10,820 nucleotides of DNA from positions 1 through 10,820 of the forward strand of contig CAJUDY010000069.1 of assembly GCA_910584945.1 (NCBI GenBank), given 5' to 3'. Numbering within the stretch: position 1 is the stretch's first letter; each line of letters starts with the position of its first letter. Shown piece after piece: positions 1 to 6,105 of the stretch. The notes beneath the pieces are model-generated. The model did no database searches. It had not been told where the DNA came from and was given only the letters and a program-made list of their open reading frames with translations. Made by a program: the position numbers and the translations under genes. Source of the DNA: an uncultured Lachnospiraceae bacterium (lineage in GTDB: Bacteria > Bacillota > Clostridia > Lachnospirales > Lachnospiraceae).

Positions 1-1183
1 TGGCCCTGGTCAGCGTTCCGGTCTTATCAAAGATGATAGTATCCGCCTCGGAAACTTTCTCCAGAAATGTCCCGCCCTTTACGGTGATCCGGTGCGTGCC
101 TGCCTCCCGGATGGCCGACAGGACAGAGACTGGCATGGCCAGCTTCAAAGCGCAGGAAAAATCCACCATCAGGACAGACAATGCTTTGGTCGCGTTCCCG
201 GTCAGAAGATAGACAAGCGCCGTGCCAAAGAGCGTATAGGGTACCAGCCGGTCAGCCAGTCTGGCCGCTCTCCCTTCCGCCTTTGATTTCAGCTTTTCCG
301 ACTCCTCGATCATCTGGACGATCTTGTCATATTTGTTGGAACCGGAAGTCTCCTTCACACAGATGGTCAGCTGCCCTTCCTCCAGCACGGTCCCCGCATA
401 CACATACCCTCCTTTTTCCTTGGCTGCAGGCAGGGCTTCTCCCGTCATGGAAGACTGGTTTACCGCCCCGTTTCCTTCCGCTACCACGCCGTCAAAGGGG
501 ATTACATTTCCCATGCGGAGCACCACATAGTCTCCTTCCCTGACCTGTTTGGCATCCACCAGAACCTCTCTTCCATCCGTGAGTTTCCACACTCTGCCCG
601 CGTTCAGGGACATGCTCCTTGCCAGATCATCTACGGATTTCTTATGGGTCCACTCCTCCAAAAGCTCTCCGATTCCAAGGAGGAACATGACAGAGCCGGC
701 CGTCTTCATATCCTGGCGCAAGAGGGATACAGTGATCGCAGTCCCATCCAGGACAGAAACTCCAAGCCGCCCCCGGCACAGGGTATGTACGCCTTTCCAG
801 ATAAACCGGACCGACCGGCAGCAGACAACCGTACACCGGACCGGTACAGGAAGCAAAAGCTTCTCTGCCATGTGCAACACGATCCTCCAGATCAATTTAT
901 CCTGATAGTAACGGTTTACCTCCCGTCCGGAGTTCTGCCATACATGTTCCGGCGCAGAACCCTTTTCACCGGAAAACTTTTGGAGGCACTTTATCAGGTC
1001 TCTCCTCTCTCCTGTATAGCAGATGACCGCATCCTGACTCCTCTCATAGACCTTTACCATAATAATGGAAGGCTGGCAAAGCAGGCCGTATTGGAGGATA
1101 TCCGCATCCCTGCATGACATCGGCGCGCAGGAAATATGAATCCTCAGACGTCCTTTTATCTCATGTAATATCCGAAATTTCAT
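1..1183 (-). CDS. P1B-type heavy-metal P-type ATPase, CtpC-like, N-terminal part (runs off left edge)
   Basis: An ATP-driven cation exporter of the inner membrane, of which the first 394 residues lie in the window without a stop. Visible in order: a degenerate HMA-like domain (about 1-75, with a GRLRIHI strand but no CxxC metal site); membrane segments including MFLLGIGELLEEW; the actuator motif TGE at 247-249; the TM4 metal-site motif S343-C344-A345-L346-K347; and the phosphorylation motif DKTGT with D386. The nucleotide-binding domain and last helices lie outside. The ATG at 1181-1183 is chosen because it gives the family-like opening MKFRILHEIKGRLRIHI and overlaps the upstream stop as ATGA, implying translational coupling; its own ribosome site is weak. 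From memory, the N-terminal layout and the GIGE-x-L-x-x-x-T segment resemble mycobacterial CtpC, a zinc/manganese-linked pump. TM4 lacks the usual CPx proline, so the metal cannot be named. It is co-transcribed with two small membrane proteins. Confidence 0.9.
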   Translation of the reverse strand, partial: MKFRILHEIKGRLRIHISCAPMSCRDADILQYGLLCQPSIIMVKVYERSQDAVICYTGERRDLIKCLQKFSGEKGSAPEHVWQNSGREVNRYYQDKLIWRIVLHMAEKLLLPVPVRCTVVCCRSVRFIWKGVHTLCRGRLGVSVLDGTAITVSLLRQDMKTAGSVMFLLGIGELLEEWTHKKSVDDLARSMSLNAGRVWKLTDGREVLVDAKQVREGDYVVLRMGNVIPFDGVVAEGNGAVNQSSMTGEALPAAKEKGGYVYAGTVLEEGQLTICVKETSGSNKYDKIVQMIEESEKLKSKAEGRAARLADRLVPYTLFGTALVYLLTGNATKALSVLMVDFSCALKLAMPVSVLSAIREAGTHRITVKGGTFLEKVSEADTIIFDKTGTLTRA

Positions 1184-1491
1184 ACTTCCGAAATTGGTGT
1201 TTCCTGGAAATCATCATCGGCTTCGCTCTCATCTTCAAATTCCATTTCCTCTGCCGTCCTCTTGTCATTCACCTGGACGGCCTCCGCGTAAATATCCTCC
1301 GCGTTTTCCTGAACGATGCTGACCGTCTTCATGATGCACTCCTTTGCTCTGAGCACAGCGGCAGTGCAGGAAACATATACCTTTTTCGCGTCTTTGCTGG
1401 ATAATACCTTGATACCGGCTGTCCCAAACAGAACCCCTGCAGCAAAGATCCCCGTCTTTTTTACGTCTAATTTACAGATCATGTCCATCAT
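1180..1491 (-). CDS. Small membrane-anchored protein with acidic tail, PacL-like partner of the P-type ATPase
   Basis: A 103-residue protein of unknown function. One glycine/alanine-rich hydrophobic segment (about 13-31, GIFAAGVLFGTAGIKVL) precedes a conserved-looking SSKDAKKVY stretch, an amphipathic helix (about 42-75) and an acidic C-terminus with 11 Asp/Glu in residues 81-97, a possible cation-binding tail. The start is the ATG at 1489-1491, 11 bases after AAGGAGG; an in-frame TTG at 1500 is only two bases from that site and is less likely. Its stop overlaps the ATPase start (ATGA). It is probably the family catalogued as DUF6110, which I cannot verify here. The layout (glycine-rich membrane anchor, helix with an AEDIYAEA-like end, metal-ligand tail, gene just ahead of a CtpC-like ATPase) parallels PacL1 (DUF1490), the metallochaperone/scaffold of M. 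tuberculosis CtpC. That functional analogy is inference. Confidence 0.8.
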   Translation of the reverse strand: MMDMICKLDVKKTGIFAAGVLFGTAGIKVLSSKDAKKVYVSCTAAVLRAKECIMKTVSIVQENAEDIYAEAVQVNDKRTAEEMEFEDESEADDDFQETPISEV

Positions 1492-1512
1492 AGCAAGCAA
1501 TTCCTCCTTCGC

Positions 1513-1593
1513 TTATTTGTGTTTGTAACCAGTGTAGAATGTCATAATCATACAGATCACAGCAGCCCACGCCCAGAATTTGTGGTTTTTCAT
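1513..1593 (-). CDS. 26-residue membrane microprotein at the head of the metal-ATPase operon
   Basis: A very short gene encoding MKNHKFWAWAAV followed by ICMIMTFYTGYKHK. It has a basic N-terminus, one hydrophobic helix of about 15 residues with two tryptophans, and a basic YKHK end: a minimal single-span membrane peptide with positive charge on both sides. Support: GAGGAGG at 1602-1608 sits 8 bases before the ATG; a consensus -10 lies about 25 bases upstream of the ATG; and only 12 bases, containing the next gene's AAGGAGG, separate its TAA from the next gene's TTG/ATG start region. Function unknown. As first gene of the operon it may be a pump subunit or regulator like KdpF or other transport-associated microproteins, or a translated leader. 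Whether it is conserved across genomes would decide. Confidence 0.72.
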   Translation of the reverse strand: MKNHKFWAWAAVICMIMTFYTGYKHK

Positions 1594-1617
1594 GCAGCAG
1601 CCCTCCTCGTAATGTTC

Positions 1618-1646
1618 ATTATAATGTATGGGAAACCTACTTTCCA
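1618..1646 (-). promoter_or_regulatory. Promoter of the microprotein / PacL-like / P-type ATPase operon
   Basis: On the minus strand a perfect -10 TATAAT (1618-1623) lies 17 bases after a weak -35 TGGAAA (1641-1646, 4 of 6 matches). The predicted start near 1611 leaves a leader of about 18 bases with the ribosome site GAGGAGG. So the metal unit can be transcribed independently of the ABC exporter upstream, although no terminator separates them. Confidence 0.6.
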
Positions 1647-1660
1647 TCGCTTTTTCCCTG

Positions 1661-1677
1661 TTGAGAAATTCTCTCAA
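1661..1677 (-). repeat. Short inverted repeat between ABC operon and metal operon
   Basis: TTGAGA-GAATT-TCTCAA, perfect 6-base arms with a 5-base spacer, lies 29 bases past the ABC stop and 15 bases upstream of the -35 of the next operon. No T-run follows, so it is not a convincing terminator. Its position would suit an operator for an unlinked regulator, but the short arms could be chance. Confidence 0.3.
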
Positions 1678-1706
1678 TTACAGAACCTGCAGCACCATTC
1701 TTCCTT

Positions 1707-3527
1707 CTATACCGCAAATCCGGCATACTGAGTCATGTAAAGTTCATAATATCTGCCCTTTTTCGCAAGCAGCTCTTCGTGGCTGCCGCTCTCCGCTATC
1801 TCCCCGTGATCCATGACCACAATCAAATCAGAATCTCTTATGGTGGAAAGGCGATGGGCGATCACGATACTGGTGCGTCCCTGCATAATGCTGTGCATGG
1901 CGTCCTGTATGGCCTTCTCCGTGCGGGTATCCACATTGGACGTGGCTTCATCCAGAGTCAGGATTTTGGGGTCCGCCACAAAAGCCCGGGCGATGGCTAA
2001 AAGCTGCCTCTGTCCCTGACTGATATTTGCGCCGGACCCGGTCAGCACCGTATCAAAACCCTGCGGAAGAAGCCCGATCATATCCCGGCACTGGCTCATT
2101 TCCGCCGTCGCCGTAAGCTGTTCCTCCGTAGCGCTGCTGTTTCCGTATTTCAGATTGTTCCGGACGGTATCGGAAAATAGGACCGTATCCTGCAGGACAA
2201 TCGCAATATTCCGCCGCAGGCTCTCCCTGGACACATCGCGGATGTTCTGCCCGTTTATGCGGATTTCCCCGCTTTCGATGTCATAGAACCGCATGAGCAG
2301 GTTGACGATGGTCGTCTTCCCGCTTCCGGTAGCGCCCACCAGCGCCACTTTTCTGCCATTCGGAACAGCCAGTGTAAAATCCCGGATCACGGGAATTCCC
2401 GGTTCGTAGGAGAAGCATACATTTTGAAAGGTCACAGCCGCTTTTTCACCTATCTCCAGCGTCCCGCCATTTTTATCCTCTGTTTCCTCATCCAGCACGG
2501 CAAAGACCCTCTCCGCACCGGCAACCGCTGTCTGGATCTGTCCGTAAATCTGAGCGATTTCATTAATGGGCCGGCTAAACTGCTTCGCGTAGACAATAAA
2601 CGCGGAAATCACGCCCACCGAAATCAGCCCGCTCATGGAAAAATATCCCCCGAAAACGGCAATAATGACAAAACCGATATTCCCGATACAGTTCATCACC
2701 GGTCCCATAACGCCGCTGAAAACATCCGTTTTAATTCCCGCTTTTGTGAGAGAATCCGCCGTGGCGCAGAAATCCGCCGCCGTGATATCCTGGTGATTAT
2801 AGGCCACAACCGTGCGGTATCCGGCAACCATTTCTTCCACGGTTCCGTTCAGCTGTCCCAAAAGCTGCTGACGTTTCCGTGAAAACCTGCGCACCCTTCC
2901 GGAAAGGAATTTGGTCGCCAGAAAAGTCAGCAGTACCGTAATAAAGCTGAGCAGTGCCAGCTGCCAGCAGTACCACAACATGACCGCCATGGTGCCGATG
3001 ACCGTAAGCACTCCCGAAAACAGCGATGGCAGGGACTGGGAAACGGTGGTAGAAATATTTTCAATGTCGTTGGTCATGCGGCTCATCACATCGCCGTGGG
3101 AATGGGTATCCAGGTAACGTACCGGCAGCTCCGCGATTTTTCCGAACAGCTCCTCCCGCATCCGCCTGACCACATTCTGGCCAAGCCTGGCGCTGCATAA
3201 TCCCTGAAGCAGTCCGCAGATGCTGTAAAGCAGATAGACGGAAAGCATCCGCGCCAGCGTATGGGAGAGAACGCCCTGTTTCTCCCCCGCGATGATGTCA
3301 ACGGCTCCGCTCTGCAGGCCCGGCGCCAGAATGCCGCACACGGTACCGGACAGCACAACCGCCAGCATCCCGGCAGCCAGCCGCTTCTCCTTCACAAAAT
3401 ATACCGCGATCCGCCTGACTGTGGCTCCGATATTGTCGGCGTGTTCCGGCTCCGCAAAGCGCTGCTGCCGATTCATCATTCCCGGAATATTGCGTTCGGC
3501 AAGTTTGGAATCCTGTTCTTTGCTCAT
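1707..3527 (-). CDS. ABC exporter half-transporter, catalytic subunit of a heterodimer
   Basis: A 606-residue exporter half: a membrane domain of about six helices (roughly 50-325) fused to an ATPase domain (about 360-606). Walker A GATGSGKT is at 398-405, Q-loop Gln446, Walker B ILTLDE at 522-527 with catalytic Glu527, D-loop SNVD, and switch His558 in IAHR. Its signature motif is degenerate: ISQGQ (502-506) in place of LSGGQ. With the partner encoded just upstream, this gives one competent ATP site (Walker motifs here plus the partner's LSGGQ) and one crippled site, as in BmrC/BmrD and TM287/288-type multidrug exporters. The start ATG overlaps the partner's TGA by four bases (ATGA), so the halves are translationally coupled. 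The long N-terminal extension (about 45 residues before the first helix) has no recognised motif. Substrate unknown; the upstream MarR regulator suggests drug or toxin export. Confidence 0.95.
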   Translation of the reverse strand: MSKEQDSKLAERNIPGMMNRQQRFAEPEHADNIGATVRRIAVYFVKEKRLAAGMLAVVLSGTVCGILAPGLQSGAVDIIAGEKQGVLSHTLARMLSVYLLYSICGLLQGLCSARLGQNVVRRMREELFGKIAELPVRYLDTHSHGDVMSRMTNDIENISTTVSQSLPSLFSGVLTVIGTMAVMLWYCWQLALLSFITVLLTFLATKFLSGRVRRFSRKRQQLLGQLNGTVEEMVAGYRTVVAYNHQDITAADFCATADSLTKAGIKTDVFSGVMGPVMNCIGNIGFVIIAVFGGYFSMSGLISVGVISAFIVYAKQFSRPINEIAQIYGQIQTAVAGAERVFAVLDEETEDKNGGTLEIGEKAAVTFQNVCFSYEPGIPVIRDFTLAVPNGRKVALVGATGSGKTTIVNLLMRFYDIESGEIRINGQNIRDVSRESLRRNIAIVLQDTVLFSDTVRNNLKYGNSSATEEQLTATAEMSQCRDMIGLLPQGFDTVLTGSGANISQGQRQLLAIARAFVADPKILTLDEATSNVDTRTEKAIQDAMHSIMQGRTSIVIAHRLSTIRDSDLIVVMDHGEIAESGSHEELLAKKGRYYELYMTQYAGFAV

Positions 3528-5260
3528 GCCTCTTTCGCCTCCTCTCCCATCTGGGAATGCCAGATATCCTGATAAACCCGGCAGGACCCCATCAATTCCT
3601 CATGGGCGCCGCAGGCCAGGATACCGCCGTTTTCCAGTACGACGATCCTGTCTGCTGTCCGAACGGAGGCAATCCTCTGGGCTATGATGATTTTCGTGCT
3701 GTCCGGGTGCGACTTTTTTAATGCCTGGTATAGATTCGCTTCCGTTTTCAGATCAAGGGCGCTGGTGGAATCGTCAAAAATATAGATTTCCGCGGGCTTT
3801 AACACAGCTCTTGCGACGGAAATCCGCTGCTTCTGTCCTCCGGACAGGCTCATGCCCCTCTCTGCGATCATCGTATCGTACCCGTTTGTCATCGAAGAAA
3901 TAAAGCTGTCCGCCTGCGCGATAACTGCCGCGGATGCAAGCAACGCCTCATCCGCCCCCGGCATCCCCCAGGCAATATTCTCCCCCGCTGTTATGCTGAA
4001 CAGCTCGCTTTTCTGCATGGCGACCGCTATTTTTTCCCGAAGCGCCCGCTGCCGGTATTTTCTGACATCAACCCCGTCCACCAGAACCGCGCCGGAATCC
4101 ACATCATAAAAACGCAGCATCAGCCCGGTCAGGGTCGTCTTTCCGCATCCGGTAGCGCCAATGACCGCCACTGTCTCCCCTCTATGTATCCTTAGATTGA
4201 TATGGGAAAGCACGCTCCGGGTGCTTTTCGGATAGGTAAAAGAGACATCGCGAAATTCGATCTCCCCTCGCGCCTGAGTTGCCCCGTCGAAAGATCCATC
4301 CTTCAGTTCCGGCTCGCTTTCCAGCACTTCTTTTACCCGTTTCCAGGAGGTAAGTCCTCTGGAAATATTCTGAAACAGCATGACAAGCATCAGAATACCA
4401 TTCAGAAGCTGTGTGGTATAGGTCAGTGCCGCCATAACATTTCCCGGTGTGACGCTGCCGTTTTCCACCGAAAAAGATCCTGACAGTAAAATGGCCGTGA
4501 CAGCCATGTACATCATCGCATTCGTAAGGGGATTCATAAAAGCAAAGATCACAAGGATTTTCAGCTGCGTCCCGACCAGCTCCTCATTTGCCTTACCGAA
4601 GCGCATTTTCTCATACGCTTCCCGGACGCAGGCTTTCATAATGCGGATACCGGACACGTCTTCCTGCATGATTTCATTCATAGCATCCAGATACGCCTGC
4701 AGCCTGGAAAACAGGGGATTTGCTCTCCACAGGCAGAACCCGATGACGCCCACCAGAAACGGGAAAGCGCACAGTACAATGAACCCGAAGCCCGGATTCA
4801 GCCGGAACATCAAATACATGCTCCCGAAGGTAAGAAGCGAAGTGCGGATCAGCCCCCTGACAAACAGCGAGACAAAGTTCTGCACCTGAGTGATGTCATT
4901 GGTCACCCTTGTTACCAGAGAGCCTGTGCCAAAGCGATCCATCTGAGAGAATGAAAAATCCATGATCCTGCGAAAACAGTCCTTTCGAATCTCATTTCCG
5001 ATATTCTGGCTGGATATGTGTACGAACACATTGTTGAGAGATCCGCAAAGTCCTCCCACCAGAACAAGGCCGATCATCTGCAGCCCCAGCATCCATATCA
5101 GACGCAGATCAGCGCTGCCCCCGTTGCTGACGCCAAGGACACCGTCATCCACGATCCGGCTCATGAAGCCCGGCTGCACCAGATCCATCATCACCTCGCC
5201 GACCATGAACAGGCCGGCGATAATGGCAAAGGACAGATACTTTCTGATATACTTCCACAT
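3524..5260 (-). CDS. ABC exporter half-transporter, degenerate-site subunit of a heterodimer
   Basis: A 578-residue exporter half with the membrane domain first (about 10-300) and the ATPase domain after residue 330. Walker A GATGCGKT is at 368-375, Q-loop Gln416, and the signature is canonical LSGGQ (472-476). Two catalytic positions are altered: Walker B reads IYIFDD (492-497), with Asp497 where the catalytic Glu is expected, and the switch histidine is replaced by Gln528 in IIAQR. It therefore forms the low-activity site with the other half's ISQGQ, while lending its LSGGQ to the active site. Its start lies 2 bases after the regulator's TGA; its ribosome site GGAGGA is embedded in the last codons of the regulator gene. 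The tight packing makes regulator and both exporter halves one transcript. Confidence 0.95.
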   Translation of the reverse strand: MWKYIRKYLSFAIIAGLFMVGEVMMDLVQPGFMSRIVDDGVLGVSNGGSADLRLIWMLGLQMIGLVLVGGLCGSLNNVFVHISSQNIGNEIRKDCFRRIMDFSFSQMDRFGTGSLVTRVTNDITQVQNFVSLFVRGLIRTSLLTFGSMYLMFRLNPGFGFIVLCAFPFLVGVIGFCLWRANPLFSRLQAYLDAMNEIMQEDVSGIRIMKACVREAYEKMRFGKANEELVGTQLKILVIFAFMNPLTNAMMYMAVTAILLSGSFSVENGSVTPGNVMAALTYTTQLLNGILMLVMLFQNISRGLTSWKRVKEVLESEPELKDGSFDGATQARGEIEFRDVSFTYPKSTRSVLSHINLRIHRGETVAVIGATGCGKTTLTGLMLRFYDVDSGAVLVDGVDVRKYRQRALREKIAVAMQKSELFSITAGENIAWGMPGADEALLASAAVIAQADSFISSMTNGYDTMIAERGMSLSGGQKQRISVARAVLKPAEIYIFDDSTSALDLKTEANLYQALKKSHPDSTKIIIAQRIASVRTADRIVVLENGGILACGAHEELMGSCRVYQDIWHSQMGEEAKEA

Positions 5261-5262
5261 GG

Positions 5263-5991
5263 TCAGCGTCCTCCGCGCCCCCTTGAAGCCCCGTGGTGTC
5301 TGTGACTGTCCCGATGTCCGTGTCCGTCATGATATCCGCTGTCATCCCCGTGTCCATGTCCATCATGGTGTTCACAGTTGTCCCGGCATTCATGCCAATG
5401 TCCGTTTCTGAATGTATTCTCGTTTTCTTTATATCGTTTTTTCCAGTCACCGCGGACTCTTTCCAGAAGGGACAGCAGTTCCTGCTTTTCCTCTCCCGAG
5501 AGACAGGAAAACATCTCCTCATGCCGCTTTCTGCGCTGCTTTAGCGCCTCTTCCGCAATTTCCTTGCCGCTGTCTGTCAGGGAGATGTCTGTCGTCCTGC
5601 GGTCGGATTCATTCTGAGTCCGGACGACCCAGCCTGAGCCTTCCAGCTTGGACAGGATCTCACTGGCTGAACCCGGCTGGATCCCCAGGCGCTTCGTCAG
5701 GTCCCTCTGGGTGATTGCTCCCGACCCGTTCAGGATGATCAGGATGCGCTTCTGGCTCGCTTTCCCCTCATACAGAGAACGCATGGTATGATGTAAATCC
5801 CGCAGACTGATGATCAGCCTGTCATTGATACTCGCTGACGGATCATTGGCTGTATGCATTTCCTGATCCCGCAGTTTCTCCTGCTGCTCCGGCATTTTCC
5901 CGGTGCGGCGGTATTCCTCTCCTCTGCCGCAGTGAGGCTTTTCCAGATCACAATGCCGTCCACAGCCCGGACAAATGGTATTTTCCAGCAT
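5263..5991 (-). CDS. MarR-family regulator with N-terminal Cys cluster and C-terminal His-rich tail
   Basis: A 242-residue protein, much longer than ordinary MarR proteins (about 140-150). The core (about 55-190) holds a winged helix-turn-helix: ITQRDLTKRLGIQPGSASEI, then a wing with NESDRRTTDISLT around 127-139. Two additions flank it. The N-terminus has C7-x2-C10-x3-C14-x6-C21 with H13 and H20, a plausible metal or redox site. The tail from 197 has 12 His and 2 Cys up to residue 233, including two DGHGH repeats. It is likely a dimeric repressor of its own operon, which continues into the ABC exporter; a perfect inverted repeat straddles the promoter. The start ATG is preceded by AAAGGAGG with 8 bases of spacing. 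MarR identity is secure; metal sensing by the extra segments is inference, and they may store or buffer metal or sense thiol stress. Confidence 0.92.
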   Translation of the reverse strand: MLENTICPGCGRHCDLEKPHCGRGEEYRRTGKMPEQQEKLRDQEMHTANDPSASINDRLIISLRDLHHTMRSLYEGKASQKRILIILNGSGAITQRDLTKRLGIQPGSASEILSKLEGSGWVVRTQNESDRRTTDISLTDSGKEIAEEALKQRRKRHEEMFSCLSGEEKQELLSLLERVRGDWKKRYKENENTFRNGHWHECRDNCEHHDGHGHGDDSGYHDGHGHRDSHRHHGASRGRGGR

Positions 5992-6008
5992 AAATCATTC
6001 CTCCTTTT

Positions 6009-6062
6009 ATTTAGGTACCTTGATTTTATCACTGCAAAAACAAAATATCAAGGTACCTAAAT
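6009..6062 (-). promoter_or_regulatory. Promoter and inverted-repeat operator of the marR-ABC operon
   Basis: Two perfect 16-base inverted arms (6009-6024 and 6047-6062; ATTTAGGTACCTTGAT and its complement) flank 22 bases. Each arm contains the self-complementary core AGGTACCT, so each can itself be a dimer site, with centres 38 bases apart. Read on the minus strand, -35 TTGATA (6046-6051) overlaps the first arm, a 17-base spacer follows, and -10 TAAAAT (6023-6028) overlaps the edge of the second arm, which would cover the start of transcription. This is the expected arrangement for MarR autorepression. Confidence 0.8.
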
Positions 6063-6105
6063 TTATTTTCTGCTGCAGTATACCGAATTCTCCACCGCTC
6101 TTCCT

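Noticed and set aside
642..836. 64-residue minus-strand frame inside the first ATPase
   Set aside because: It is out of frame with the continuous ATPase reading and shows no ribosome site or domain.
1118..1120. Alternative ATG start of the left-edge ATPase
   Set aside because: It has no ribosome site and would remove the conserved-looking KFRILHEIKGRLRIHI opening; the start at 1183 overlaps the preceding stop.
5145..5522. 125-residue minus frame rich in Met, Asp and Thr overlapping the regulator tail
   Set aside because: It is an alternate frame of the repetitive His-rich coding region and runs into the exporter gene; there is no independent start signal.
6009..6062. Inverted repeat read as a terminator after the MATE gene
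   Set aside because: No T-run follows the second arm on the minus strand, and the promoter boxes fit the arms exactly, so an operator is the better explanation.
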